Assembly (NCBI GenBank): GCA_946885915.1
Contig: CAMPHF010000002.1
Location: 62,001 to 126,000 of the forward strand
Length of the DNA: 64,000 bases
Source of the DNA: an uncultured Idiomarina sp.
GTDB lineage: Bacteria; Pseudomonadota; Gammaproteobacteria; Enterobacterales; Alteromonadaceae
Direction of reading: 5' to 3'
Shown: piece by piece, positions 39,129 through 49,059 of the stretch
Layout: the number at the start of each line of letters is the position of its first letter
Numbering within the stretch: the stretch's first letter is position 1
The notes under the pieces: model-generated
Told to the model about the DNA's origin: nothing
Seen by the model: only the letters and a program-made list of their open reading frames with translations
Database searches by the model: none
Program-made: the position numbers and the translations under genes

Positions 39129-41267
39129 TTATGCTTGGGCAAATATTTCGCGCCGCGGTAGCCAGCGCTCGATTAAAGCTTGGGCCAGCTGCGGATACTG
39201 TTGCCACAGCTGCTGCGCTAAGCGTTGCGCGGGTTCAATTAAATGCGCATGGCGAGTGATGTCGGCCACTTTCATACTCGCGATACCGGTCTGTCGTTGG
39301 CCCAATAGTTCCCCGGGGCCACGCAGCTGAAGGTCGCGCTCGGCAATCACAAAGCCGTCATTACTTTCCCGTAATACGGCTAAACGTTGGCTAGCGGTTT
39401 TCGATAAGGGTGATTGATATAACAATACACAGTGACTCGCCACAGCACCGCGGCCTACGCGACCGCGCAATTGATGCAACTGCGACAAACCCAGCCGTTC
39501 TGGGTTTTCAATAATCATCAAGCTAGCGTTAGGTACGTCCACGCCCACTTCTATCACCGTGGTCGCCACCAATAAATCTAACTCATGGGCTTTGAAGGCT
39601 TGCATCACGGCTTCTTTCTCAGCCGCTTTCAGGCGTCCGTGTACCAGTCCAATGCGCAAATCTGGCAGCTGTTCGGTGAGTAATTCTGCAGTGGCTTCGG
39701 CAGCTTCACATTGCAGCACTTCGGATTCTTCAATTAAGGTGCACACCCAATAAATTTGGCGGCGTTCATCCACCGCCACAGCGCGCACCCGATCAATGAC
39801 TTGTTGGCGCCGCGTTGACGGTACCGCGACGGTACTCACCGGTGTGCGTCCGGGCGGTAGTTCATCAATCACTGAGGTCGCCAGGTCAGCATAAGCGGTC
39901 ATCGCCAAGGTTCTTGGGATCGGGGTTGCCGTCATGATCAACTGATGGGGCTGAAACCCTTGTTGTACGCCTTTCTCGCGCAACTCCAGCCGTTGTCGCA
40001 CGCCAAACCGATGCTGCTCATCAATAATCACCAAGACTAATTGCTGATACTCAACCTCAGCTTGAAACAATGCATGGGTGCCCACAATCAGCTGTGCCGC
40101 ACCACTTTTCACTGCAGCCAATGCCGCCGCTCGCACCTTGCCCTTTTGCTTGCCGGCTAACCAGCCCACCTCAATCCCGAGCGGCTCCAGCCACTGGCGA
40201 AAGGTGAGCGCATGCTGCTCGGCTAACAGCTCGGTCGGGGCCATCACCGCCACTTGATAACCACGCCCCAAAGCGGTAAGTGCAGCGAGCGCCGCCACCA
40301 AGGTTTTGCCTGAGCCCACATCGCCTTGCACCAACCTTAACATCGGTACCGACAGCGCCAAATCTTGCTGAATCTCGGTCACCACACGCTGCTGGGCGGC
40401 AGTCGGGGTAAAGGGTAACTGCGCCAAAAAGCGCTGTTGCAAGGTCGGCTCGGGCAGCACCGCGCGCGCGGCCTGAGACTGCTTTTGTATACGCAATTGC
40501 CCCAAGCTCACTTGATGCGCCAATAGTTCTTCAAATGCCAACCGCTGCTGCGCCGGATGGCTACCATCGAGCAACTGCTGCAGCGACACCTCCAGTGGCG
40601 GTCGGTGTAACAATCGAATGGCCGCTGCTAAGGATAGCTTTGGTGCCGCGAGATCAGCTTGGTGCAACCCTATCGAAGGGCTAGTAAACACCTCAGCTGG
40701 TACTAATTCACTTGGCAATAACTCGGGAATTACCGTGTCATTTAGGTAAGTAAGTGCTTGCTCACTTAATTTCCGCAAAGTGGCTTGTTGAACCCCTTCC
40801 GTGGTCGGGTATACCGGCATTAAGGTGTCTTCTAGAGGGATTTCCGTGCTATCGGTGTACAGCTTATATTCTGGGTGGACCATTTGCGGTCCAGTGGGGC
40901 CACGCTTCGCTTCGCCATATAACCATAGTGCCTGACCCGCCGCGAACTGCTTCAACTGCGCCGCACTAAACTGGAAAAACACCAAGCTCAATTGGCCGCT
41001 CTGATCGCGAACCTTTACTTGCAGCATGCGTTTGCGCCCGTACCGAATATCAGCGCTGACCACCTCTGCGAGTACCGTCGCGGTGGTGCCATCGCGTAAC
41101 TCAGCAATCGGATAAACCCGGGAACGGTCCTCGTAGCGCAAAGGCAGGTGTAACAGCATATCCTGTACTGAATACAAGCCCAGCTTGGCCAGCTTATCGA
41201 CCACTTTAGGGCCCACGCCTTTGAGCGCGGTGAGTGGGATCTGAGCGAGCGTTGAGTGCGCTTGCAT
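39129..41267 (-). CDS. recG: ATP-dependent DNA helicase RecG
   Basis: A 712-residue branched-DNA helicase that regresses stalled forks. It has the N-terminal wedge/OB-fold (about 10-170), then helicase motifs LVQGDVGSGKT, APTELLAEQH, IIDEQHRFGVRQR (motif II DEQH), TATPIPRTLA, VHGRLK and the C-terminal VGVDVPNASLMII with QLRGRVGRG. It starts six bases after trmH, as an operon. Length is slightly above the E. coli enzyme (693). Confidence 0.98.
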   Translation of the reverse strand: MQAHSTLAQIPLTALKGVGPKVVDKLAKLGLYSVQDMLLHLPLRYEDRSRVYPIAELRDGTTATVLAEVVSADIRYGRKRMLQVKVRDQSGQLSLVFFQFSAAQLKQFAAGQALWLYGEAKRGPTGPQMVHPEYKLYTDSTEIPLEDTLMPVYPTTEGVQQATLRKLSEQALTYLNDTVIPELLPSELVPAEVFTSPSIGLHQADLAAPKLSLAAAIRLLHRPPLEVSLQQLLDGSHPAQQRLAFEELLAHQVSLGQLRIQKQSQAARAVLPEPTLQQRFLAQLPFTPTAAQQRVVTEIQQDLALSVPMLRLVQGDVGSGKTLVAALAALTALGRGYQVAVMAPTELLAEQHALTFRQWLEPLGIEVGWLAGKQKGKVRAAALAAVKSGAAQLIVGTHALFQAEVEYQQLVLVIIDEQHRFGVRQRLELREKGVQQGFQPHQLIMTATPIPRTLAMTAYADLATSVIDELPPGRTPVSTVAVPSTRRQQVIDRVRAVAVDERRQIYWVCTLIEESEVLQCEAAEATAELLTEQLPDLRIGLVHGRLKAAEKEAVMQAFKAHELDLLVATTVIEVGVDVPNASLMIIENPERLGLSQLHQLRGRVGRGAVASHCVLLYQSPLSKTASQRLAVLRESNDGFVIAERDLQLRGPGELLGQRQTGIASMKVADITRHAHLIEPAQRLAQQLWQQYPQLAQALIERWLPRREIFAQA

Positions 41268-41273
41268 TAGCAG

Positions 41274-41981
41274 CTACTCATGCGGCAGTACTGCGTTGCG
41301 ACCACGAATTTGCTGCCACCAACTGGTGTCGGCGGCAATTTGCCCGTCGTCATCTAGCGCTGGGTAAGGAATACCGCGCATCCGGCACTGTTTGGCAAAT
41401 ACTGGATGCCCGCCTTCGAATAATACGCGCTGCCGCTCGGCATGACTTAACTGGGGCCGCTGATACATACCGGCAAGTTGCCGTTGCCGCTGCGCTTCGT
41501 ACATCACCACCGCACCCGCCACTGACACATTCAATGATTGCGCCATGCCAACCATCGGGATCACCACTTGATGGTCCGCAGCTGCGATAGCAGCCTCACT
41601 TACCCCAAACTTTTCCTGCCCCAGCACAATACACGTCGGTTGGGTGTAATCGATGTCGCGAAAATCGATCGCACTGTCGGACAAATGGGTGACTAAAACT
41701 TGCATACCCTGCGCTTGCAATTGTTGAATCACCGGCACGGCACTTTCATGTTGGTGATGATGAATCCGCACCCAATTTTGCGATCCCATGGCCGTGCCAC
41801 CTTTGATTCGCCCACGTTTATCAAACCACACCGCATGTACCTCGTGCATACCGACCGCATCAGCACTGCGCACCACCGCAGCTAGATTGTGCTGTTTATG
41901 TACGCCTTCCATACACAACGTTAAGTCTGGCTGGCGTAAATCCAGCAGCTCATTAATGCGCGCAAAACGCTCTGGCGACAT
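41274..41981 (-). CDS. trmH: tRNA (guanosine(18)-2'-O)-methyltransferase
   Basis: A 235-residue SPOUT methyltransferase that methylates G18 of tRNA. Motifs are the N-terminal NLAAVVRSADAVGM, LGQEKFGVSEAA and the knot-forming IPMVGMAQSLNVSVAGAV, plus the TrmH C-terminal extension. It is coupled to recG. In E. coli it follows spoT directly; here spoT is 8.9 kb away. Confidence 0.96.
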   Translation of the reverse strand: MSPERFARINELLDLRQPDLTLCMEGVHKQHNLAAVVRSADAVGMHEVHAVWFDKRGRIKGGTAMGSQNWVRIHHHQHESAVPVIQQLQAQGMQVLVTHLSDSAIDFRDIDYTQPTCIVLGQEKFGVSEAAIAAADHQVVIPMVGMAQSLNVSVAGAVVMYEAQRQRQLAGMYQRPQLSHAERQRVLFEGGHPVFAKQCRMRGIPYPALDDDGQIAADTSWWQQIRGRNAVLPHE

Positions 41982-42122
41982 GCCCTTGCCCTCTTACTTC
42001 ACGATGATTTTGATCGTTATTGATCGCGTAAAAACAGGTACACTGCTTGGCGGCCTGTTAGTAGCCTATTAGTAGCACAGTCCGGCGCGCGATATGTTGA
42101 CGATTCAAACTGAGTATACCTG

Positions 42123-42818
42123 ATGGCAGCACCATTAAAACCTGTGATTTGTCTAACCCATGCGGATTTTTATGTGGTCGAAAAGCCGCCTGGGGCCTCG
42201 ATGCATGCACAACATGGTGCGACCAGCTTCGTTCAACAATGCAGTGCTGCGTTCGACGAGCCGCTATGGCCGGTGCACCGACTCGACCAAGACACCTCTG
42301 GCCTGCTCATTTTAGCCCGTTCGGCGAAGGCTGCCGCCTACTTCGGGGAATTGTTTGCCGAGCGCCAAATCGATAAGTACTACCTCGCGATTGGCACCGG
42401 TAAACCTACCAAGAAGCAGGGTTTAATCGAAGGTTGGATGAGCCCGAGTCGAGGCGGCAACTGGCGCTTATCACGTACTCCCAAAACAACGCCAAAAGAG
42501 CATCATTCGCGCACTCAGTTCTTCAGTTTTGGATTACCTACGCCGGGTTGGCGCGGTTATATTCTGAAACCATTAAGCGGTCGTACCCATCAGTTACGCG
42601 TGCACTTAAAAGCGCTTGGCAGTCCTATATTAGGCGATTCGCGCTATGGCACCGAACCGGCTGAACGGCTATTCCTGCACGCCTGTGCTCTAGTATTTCA
42701 TTATCAACAGCAGCTTTATCAGTGTCAGGTATGGCCAGCGGTTCCACCATGGTTTCCCACAACCACCAGTGAACTAACATTAAGCGCGCCATGGCAGCTA
42801 TCTTGGCCGCGCGTTTAA
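42123..42818 (+). CDS. RluA-family RNA pseudouridine synthase
   Basis: A 231-residue pseudouridine synthase with the catalytic-Asp motif HRLDQDTSGLLILA (about 57-70) and the family motifs YYLAIGTGKP, KPLSGRTHQLRVHL and LGDSRYG. There is no S4 domain, and the length fits small, single-domain RluA relatives. The RNA target cannot be predicted from sequence. It is divergent from trmH across 141 bases. Confidence 0.92.
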   Translation: MAAPLKPVICLTHADFYVVEKPPGASMHAQHGATSFVQQCSAAFDEPLWPVHRLDQDTSGLLILARSAKAAAYFGELFAERQIDKYYLAIGTGKPTKKQGLIEGWMSPSRGGNWRLSRTPKTTPKEHHSRTQFFSFGLPTPGWRGYILKPLSGRTHQLRVHLKALGSPILGDSRYGTEPAERLFLHACALVFHYQQQLYQCQVWPAVPPWFPTTTSELTLSAPWQLSWPRV

Positions 42819-42905
42819 CCACCCAATTAACGGGTTCAGCGTCGCTTGCTGAACGTTCATGAGCCTGACATACTCAAGGTTCAATTGCTAAACTTGGAGA
42901 TTTTC

Positions 42906-44204
42906 ATGGCTCGTTTGTCTGCATCTTTTGGCGCCCTCAGCGCCGCTGTCACAATGGTACTTGGAGTAAGCGTCAGTCCGGTAGTTGCGGCGCAAGTTTC
43001 GATTAGCGATCAACTCGAACAACGGGTCATCGAATGGCGCCGTGATATTCACCAACACCCAGAATTAAGTAACCGTGAATTTCGCACGGCAGCGAAAGTC
43101 GCTGAGCATTTGCGCAGCCTCGGCCTAGAAGTACAAACCGAAGTGGCTCACACCGGCGTGGTTGGCTTGCTAAAAGGCGGAAAGCCAGGACCAACGGTGG
43201 CATTACGCGCTGATATGGATGCCCTGCCAGTGGTTGAAGAGACGGATGTACCGTTTCGCTCCACCGCAGTCTCTGAGTATCGTGGCGAAGAAGTAGGCGT
43301 GATGCACGCTTGCGGCCACGACACACACGTCGCCATGCTGATGGGTGCAGCAGAGTACCTGGCCAAAAATAAAGACCAGTTAGCCGGCAACGTGTTGTTC
43401 ATTTTCCAACCGGCTGAAGAAGGTGCTCCAGAAGGTGAAGAAGGTGGTGCAGAACTGATGCTCAAAGAAGGTTTATTCAAAACCTATGAGCCTGCCGCAG
43501 CATTCGGGATTCATATCACCTCAGGCATGAATACCGGCATGATTGGTTATCGCAAAGGCCCATTGATGGCCTCATCTGACCAATTCGAAATTACGGTCAG
43601 TGGTCGACAAACCCATGGTTCACGGCCTTGGGGCGGGGTTGATCCGATTGTGACAGCTGCCCAGATCGTCAATAACACCCAAACCATTGTCAGCCGCCAA
43701 GTTGATATCACCAAGGCGCCAGCGGTCGTATCCTTTGGCATTATCGAAGGCGGGGTTCGTAATAATATCATTCCTGATGACGTGACCTTAATTGGCACCA
43801 TCCGCAATTTTGATATGGGTATTCGTCAACAGATTTTTGATAAATTGCGTCTTACAGCGGAGTCTACCGCGGTAACCAACGGTGCCGAAGCTCATGTGCA
43901 CATCGATGAAGGCTATCCTGTGACTATGAATGACGCCGGTTTAGTCGAACAAATGTTACCGACCACGCGCGCCGTAGCAGGTCAGGAGCGAGTGGTTGAA
44001 ATGCCGCTTATTACCGGCGCTGAGGATTTCAGTTTCTATGCCTTAGAAGTACCGGGAATGTTTGTGTTCTTAGGCGCAACGCCATGGGATCAAGACGCGG
44101 CAAAAGCACCAAGTAATCACTCACCGCTATTTTATGTCGATGAAAAGGCGTTGAAAACTGGCACCAATTTGTATATTAATTGGGCAATTGATTATTTGAA
44201 TTAG
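42906..44204 (+). CDS. Secreted M20-family amidohydrolase/peptidase
   Basis: A 432-residue M20D hydrolase (the family of aminoacylases, carboxypeptidase Ss1 and indole-acetyl amino acid hydrolases). It has a signal peptide (about 1-29, ending PVVAAQ), then the metal-site motifs HACGHDTH (with the Mn-binding Cys), QPAEEGAPEGEEGG with the catalytic Glu, and GAEDFSFY with SNHSPLF at the C-terminus. ATG 42906 has TTGGAG before it; an in-frame TTG at 42846 would add 20 residues that hide the signal peptide. Probable role: releasing amino acids from N-acyl or peptide conjugates in the periplasm. Confidence 0.92.
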   Translation: MARLSASFGALSAAVTMVLGVSVSPVVAAQVSISDQLEQRVIEWRRDIHQHPELSNREFRTAAKVAEHLRSLGLEVQTEVAHTGVVGLLKGGKPGPTVALRADMDALPVVEETDVPFRSTAVSEYRGEEVGVMHACGHDTHVAMLMGAAEYLAKNKDQLAGNVLFIFQPAEEGAPEGEEGGAELMLKEGLFKTYEPAAAFGIHITSGMNTGMIGYRKGPLMASSDQFEITVSGRQTHGSRPWGGVDPIVTAAQIVNNTQTIVSRQVDITKAPAVVSFGIIEGGVRNNIIPDDVTLIGTIRNFDMGIRQQIFDKLRLTAESTAVTNGAEAHVHIDEGYPVTMNDAGLVEQMLPTTRAVAGQERVVEMPLITGAEDFSFYALEVPGMFVFLGATPWDQDAAKAPSNHSPLFYVDEKALKTGTNLYINWAIDYLN

Positions 44205-44333
44205 CGCTAACTTGCGCGTAGAGAGCGCCGCTTCGGAAACGATCGGCGCTGCTCTTCACCGTCGTTGCAACGCAATGGCATACCGAACAGGGAAGGCCTA
44301 ACCTGTACCACAACAAGGATTAGATGTTGGTTT

Positions 44334-45548
44334 ATGCACTATTCATATATTGCACGACAACCTATCTTCGACCGCAACCTTCAAGTTTACGGTTATGAAC
44401 TTTTATTTCGGGACAGTGAAGCCAATGTCTTTCCTGACACGCATCCTGATGAAGCCACTTCCAAATTATTGTTAGAACAACATCTGTTGGGCGACATCGA
44501 CACAGTATGTTTAGGCAAACAAGCATTCATTAATTTTCACACCAACACTATTATCCACAAGTTTCCTGACTTTTTAGATGCAGAAAAAGTGTGGATTGAA
44601 GTACTCGAAACGGTTGAAGTGAGTCACGAATTAAAACGTGCATGCGAGCTCACCAACCATAAAGGCTATCGACTAGCGCTGGATGACCATGATTTTTCTG
44701 AGCGGTGGAAGCAACTGATGCCGCATATTAATTTGGTAAAAATCGACATTCAGGACCAAGGGTTACAGCTCGCCAAACGGTTGCAGTGGTTTAAACAGCG
44801 CGGTGTACCGATTTTAGCGGAGCGGGTTGAAACACAGGAGCAGTATGAAGCCTGCAGGGAACTCGGCTTTGACTTCTTCCAAGGCTTCTTCTTCGAACGC
44901 CCAGAAATTATCAAACGTGAGTCACTCAGCCCGCAAAAGTCGAACATGCTCACCATTATGAGTGAGATGTTTAAGCCCGAACTTAATTTTCAGAAGCTGG
45001 CGGCGGTCATTCAAAACGATTTGTCGCTCACATACAGCCTGCTGAAACTGATTAACTCACCGGCGTTTGGACTACGCACCCAAGTTCGCGATATCAACCA
45101 TGCACTCACATACTTAGGTGAAGCTGAAGTGAAGAAGTACCTCGCGCTGGTGGTATTGGCTAACTTAAGTCACGACGAGCCAGAAGAGCTCAATATTAAA
45201 TCGCTCACCCGGGCGCGCTTTATGGAGTTAATCGTTGGCCATGGCCGCGCTGGCCGCGAGACGTCCAGTGCATTTATGGTCGGAATGCTATCTCTGCTTG
45301 ATGTCATTTTACGCCAACCCCTCGACCAAATTTTGTTGCAATTACCATTAGTGGCCGAGCTGAATGAGGCGCTCGTTGCGCGTGATGGGAAATTAGGTCG
45401 CATCCTCGCCTTAGTCGAAGCATATGAACAAGCGGATTGGTCTAAGGTGGATGATTTAATGCAGGTCGAGGGCCTGCAACATCTTGATATTGGCCAATAC
45501 TACCTTGACGCCAGCCAGTGGACAGGATTGCTGTTAGAGCACGCCTAG
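44334..45548 (+). CDS. EAL-HDOD regulatory protein (YuxH/CdgJ-like)
   Basis: A 404-residue cytoplasmic protein: N-terminal EAL-type domain (about 1-200) and C-terminal HDOD domain (about 205-390). The EAL motif reads YELLFR (Leu for Ala), and the DDFGTG loop reads DDHDFS, while VKIDI, AERVET and FFQGFFF remain. Such degenerate EAL domains usually do not hydrolyse cyclic di-GMP; the related CdgJ of Vibrio affects motility. ATG 44334 gives the family start MHYSYIARQPIFDR; the open frame before it shows no conserved sequence. Confidence 0.9.
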   Translation: MHYSYIARQPIFDRNLQVYGYELLFRDSEANVFPDTHPDEATSKLLLEQHLLGDIDTVCLGKQAFINFHTNTIIHKFPDFLDAEKVWIEVLETVEVSHELKRACELTNHKGYRLALDDHDFSERWKQLMPHINLVKIDIQDQGLQLAKRLQWFKQRGVPILAERVETQEQYEACRELGFDFFQGFFFERPEIIKRESLSPQKSNMLTIMSEMFKPELNFQKLAAVIQNDLSLTYSLLKLINSPAFGLRTQVRDINHALTYLGEAEVKKYLALVVLANLSHDEPEELNIKSLTRARFMELIVGHGRAGRETSSAFMVGMLSLLDVILRQPLDQILLQLPLVAELNEALVARDGKLGRILALVEAYEQADWSKVDDLMQVEGLQHLDIGQYYLDASQWTGLLLEHA

Positions 45549-45585
45549 CCGCGGCGACGCACAGCTAGGTGTGGCTAACTTCAGT

Positions 45586-47232
45586 TTATTTTTGCAATTG
45601 TTGGCGAATGACTTTTTTGTCTATTTTACCCACGCTGGTGCGCGGAATTTCTTCAACAACAGTCACGCTATCCGGAATCGCCCATTTGGATATTACGCCG
45701 CGCTCCACAAATGGCTGTAAGTGCTCGCGCAAAGCTGCTTCGCTAAATGTCTCGCCCGCTTTTAAAGTGACCATGGCATGTGGGCGTTCGTCCCACTCTG
45801 CATCTGGTAAACCAACCACCGCGGTCAGCTCAATGGCTGGGTGCTGACTGATGAGGTTTTCGATATCAAGCGACGACACCCACTCACCACCAGTTTTGAT
45901 CACGTCTTTAATACGATCGCGAATTTGTAAGGTGTAGTGAGCATTAATGGTGCCGACATCGCCAGTGTGCAGCCAGCCGTTCTGCCACAGCTCAGCACTG
46001 CGCTCAGGCTCTTTTAGATAACCTTGGGTTAGCCATGGGCTGCGCACGACAACTTCACCCATCGCTTCACCATCATGCGCTAAAAACTCACCTTGCTTCC
46101 CAATAATTCGCATATCGACTAATGGCACCGGCACACCGGTTGCCACTCGTGTCTTCACTTGAGTGGCTTCATCTTGCGCGGCGAAATCAGCGGGCAGCCA
46201 AGTCGTACTCAACAATGGGCAGGTCTCTGACATACCATAACCGGTATACACATTGATGCCGCGCGCATTAGCAGCCCGAACCAAGCCTTCGGTTACTGCG
46301 CTACCGCCTAACAATACTTGCCAGCCACTAAAATCAATGGCGGCGGCTTTTTCGCTGCTCAATACCATTTGTAAAATAGTTGGTACGCAGTGGGAGAAGG
46401 TGACTTTTTCTTGCATGAACAAGCGCAGTAGTGTGGGTGGCTCATATTTGCCTGGATACACCTGTTTCAAGCCCAGCATGGTGGCGACGTAAGGCACACC
46501 CCACGCATGCACGTGGAACATTGGCGTGATCGGCATATACACACTGTCAGCCTGTAACAGCTGCATCTGTCCGTTCATGCTGGTAGTCGCGGCCAAAGTC
46601 AGAGTATGTAACACCAATTGCCGGTGTGAGAAAAACACCCCTTTAGGATTGCCGGTGGTGCCGGTTGTGTAAAAGGTGGTGGCAATGGCATTTTCATCAA
46701 AATCGGGGAACTCAAACTCATCACTTGCCGCCGCAAGCAAAGCTTCATACTCACCAAGGCTGTCAAAATCGGCAGCTACCGCCTGCTCGCTATCGGTGGT
46801 TTGAATAAAGCTTTTGACGGTGGTTAAATCATTTTTGACTTGGCCGAGCAATGGCACAAAATCATCGTGTACCAACACCACATCATCTTCAGCGTGATTC
46901 ATGGTGTAAACAATTTGCTCAGGGGCTAAGCGCACATTCACCGTATGCAAAATAGCGCCAATCATTGGAATGGCAAAGAAGCACTCTAAATAACGTGGAG
47001 TGTCCCAATCTAACACCGCAACCGTATCACCAGCTTTCACACCGGCAGCGGTCAGAACATTCGCGAGTTGTTTTACCCGGCGCTCGAACTCTGCGTAGCT
47101 ATAACGCTTGCCGGTAGCACCAGCGACTATTTCGCGGTCACCCGCATAGCGTTGGCTAGATAACAATAATTGTTTGATCAAGAGCGGGTATTGATAGGCT
47201 TCAGGGGTTGGTTTCAGCAATTTTACAGCCAT
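45586..47232 (-). CDS. Fatty-acid/acyl-CoA ligase (AMP-forming)
   Basis: An adenylate-forming ligase of 548 residues. The P-loop-like A3 motif is TTFYTTGTTGNPKGV, followed by YGMSETCPL (A5), GWLHTGDVG (A7), IRDRIKDVIKTGGEWVSS (A8 hinge) and PRTSVGKIDKK (A10 catalytic Lys). The set is typical of medium/long-chain acyl-CoA synthetases of the FadD/AlkK kind, which activate fatty acids with ATP and CoA. I prefer ATG 47232 (AAGGA six bases upstream) to the in-frame TTG at 47238. Confidence 0.93.
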   Translation of the reverse strand: MAVKLLKPTPEAYQYPLLIKQLLLSSQRYAGDREIVAGATGKRYSYAEFERRVKQLANVLTAAGVKAGDTVAVLDWDTPRYLECFFAIPMIGAILHTVNVRLAPEQIVYTMNHAEDDVVLVHDDFVPLLGQVKNDLTTVKSFIQTTDSEQAVAADFDSLGEYEALLAAASDEFEFPDFDENAIATTFYTTGTTGNPKGVFFSHRQLVLHTLTLAATTSMNGQMQLLQADSVYMPITPMFHVHAWGVPYVATMLGLKQVYPGKYEPPTLLRLFMQEKVTFSHCVPTILQMVLSSEKAAAIDFSGWQVLLGGSAVTEGLVRAANARGINVYTGYGMSETCPLLSTTWLPADFAAQDEATQVKTRVATGVPVPLVDMRIIGKQGEFLAHDGEAMGEVVVRSPWLTQGYLKEPERSAELWQNGWLHTGDVGTINAHYTLQIRDRIKDVIKTGGEWVSSLDIENLISQHPAIELTAVVGLPDAEWDERPHAMVTLKAGETFSEAALREHLQPFVERGVISKWAIPDSVTVVEEIPRTSVGKIDKKVIRQQLQK

Positions 47233-47362
47233 GGGCAATCCTTATTTGTTCTGTTTATTCGAAAGCAAAAAATGCGAAAAAACGTGCAAACCTATGCCTG
47301 ACTGACAACGCGCGTTGCGGCAACTTTATGATGAACAGTTGCAACAACGCGCCTAGCCGAGC

Positions 47363-48904
47363 TTACGAGTTAGTGGTTAAGGCAAACTTACGGGTCACCT
47401 CGTACAAGTCGGTACGGCGATCCTTCAAGTTCGTCACCGAACCTTCATGATGTAAATAACGTAGCTCATCCAAATTCAGATCGGAGAAAATGAGCTGTTC
47501 GGTATTCGGCGTAGTTTCCGACATAATGGCATCGTAAGGGAAAGCAAAATCTGACGGAGAAAATACCGCTGATTGCGCATACTGTACGTCTAAACTTTCA
47601 ACTTGGGGGAGGTTCCCCACACTGCCACAGATGACCACGTAGCACTCATTTTCAACCGCCCGGGCTTGGGCGCAATGCCGCACTCGCAGATAAGCGTTAC
47701 GGGTGTCTGTCCAAAATGGGACAAACAGAATTTCGATGCCCTCTGCCGCCATTAACCGGCCTAATTCTGGAAACTCCACGTCATAGCAGATCAAAATGCC
47801 AACTCGACCGGCATCGGTATCAAACACCCGAACTTTATCGCCACCTTCGATGACCCAGTCGCGTTTTTCGTGTGGTGTCACATGCAGCTTACGTTGTTCT
47901 TCCACGGTACCGTCGCGGCGGCACAAATAGGACACGTTATAAATAATACCGTCTTCATGCAACGGCATTGAGCCAGTGATGATATTGACGTTATAACTGA
48001 CCGCCATTTGCGACAATTCCTTTTTGAAACGCGCAGTGTAGCCAGCCAAAAAGCGAATGGCATCCATTTGCTGGCTTTGGTCGGTTAAACCCATTAATGG
48101 CGCATTAAAAAACTCGGGGAACACGGCAAAGTCGGATTGATAGCTCGATAATGCATCGACGAAATATTCAACTTGGCGCAGCATTTCCTCGACTGAATCC
48201 ACTTCCCGCATCTGCCACTGTACCGCGCCGACCCTTACATTGCGCGGACGCGAGGTAATCGCACTTCCCGCTGGCTCGAATAAAAAGTTATTCCACTCCA
48301 GTAGCGTCGCGAAACCTTTTGAGCGTTTGTCCTCGGGTAAATATTTACCCAACAACCGCTTTACACTGAAATCGTTTGCCAGCTGAAAGGTTAAAATAGG
48401 GTCGTAAATTTCCCGCCGCTGCACTTTATCAATGTATTGCCCGGGGGATAGCTCTTCATCATATTTGTGATAATTCACAATCCGGCCACCGGCCAAAATC
48501 GCCCGTAAATTGGTCTGCCGACATAACTCTTTACGCGCGTCATACAGCCGCCGGCCTAACCGATAGCCGCGATAATCAGGGTGAATCAGCACATCTAAGC
48601 CGTACAGTGCATCACCGTTTTTGTCGTTCAAAATATGCTCACGATGGTCCATTAAATCATCGTAAGTGTGGGGGTTACTAAAGCGCGCGTAAGTGACCTT
48701 CACGGTCAACGCCACGCCAATAATCACCCCGTTATCTTCCAAACAAATTTGCCCTTCGGGAAACTCTTTGATGAGCCGCAATATGGTGTGCTCGCCCCAA
48801 GCGCCGCCAATGTCTGGATACACGCGATCCATCACTGATTTTAGTTGCGGATAATCTTCTGGGCGTAAATTGCGTAATTGTAAATGTAACTCATCGGGAC
48901 TCAT
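47363..48904 (-). CDS. GNAT acetyltransferase-nitrilase fusion protein
   Basis: A 513-residue two-domain protein. The N-terminal GNAT fold (about 1-200) has the acetyl-CoA-binding VLIHPDYRGYRLGRRLYD. The C-terminal carbon-nitrogen hydrolase (about 225-490) has the Glu-Lys-Cys triad in FPEFFNAP, RKLHVTPHE and GILICYDVEFPE. Fusions of this type occur in several bacterial groups, but their substrate is unknown; an N-acyl amide or omega-amide of an amino acid is plausible. It stands alone between convergent and divergent neighbours, next to the metT-like gene. Confidence 0.93.
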   Translation of the reverse strand: MSPDELHLQLRNLRPEDYPQLKSVMDRVYPDIGGAWGEHTILRLIKEFPEGQICLEDNGVIIGVALTVKVTYARFSNPHTYDDLMDHREHILNDKNGDALYGLDVLIHPDYRGYRLGRRLYDARKELCRQTNLRAILAGGRIVNYHKYDEELSPGQYIDKVQRREIYDPILTFQLANDFSVKRLLGKYLPEDKRSKGFATLLEWNNFLFEPAGSAITSRPRNVRVGAVQWQMREVDSVEEMLRQVEYFVDALSSYQSDFAVFPEFFNAPLMGLTDQSQQMDAIRFLAGYTARFKKELSQMAVSYNVNIITGSMPLHEDGIIYNVSYLCRRDGTVEEQRKLHVTPHEKRDWVIEGGDKVRVFDTDAGRVGILICYDVEFPELGRLMAAEGIEILFVPFWTDTRNAYLRVRHCAQARAVENECYVVICGSVGNLPQVESLDVQYAQSAVFSPSDFAFPYDAIMSETTPNTEQLIFSDLNLDELRYLHHEGSVTNLKDRRTDLYEVTRKFALTTNS

Positions 48905-48999
48905 AACTACCTTCCTCGGTTGAATGTCGCGTCAGCCTTGCAGATAAGTGTATAGCACTTTATGGTAAATCCGGTCAGCACGCGAACCTAATTCCACTA

Positions 49000-49039
49000 T
49001 TGTCATCACAGAAAAAGACGTTTAAACTTCTGGACGTCT
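49000..49039 (+). promoter_or_regulatory. Promoter with three tandem MetJ boxes before metT
   Basis: TTGTCA (49000-49005) and TAAACT (49023-49028) are 17 bases apart. Three adjacent 8-mers overlap the -10: AGACGTTT (49016-49023, 7/8 to AGACGTCT), AAACTTCT (6/8) and GGACGTCT (49032-49039, 7/8). MetJ bound with S-adenosylmethionine would block this promoter. Confidence 0.85.
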
Positions 49040-49059
49040 AAAATAATGAGTGAGTAAAC

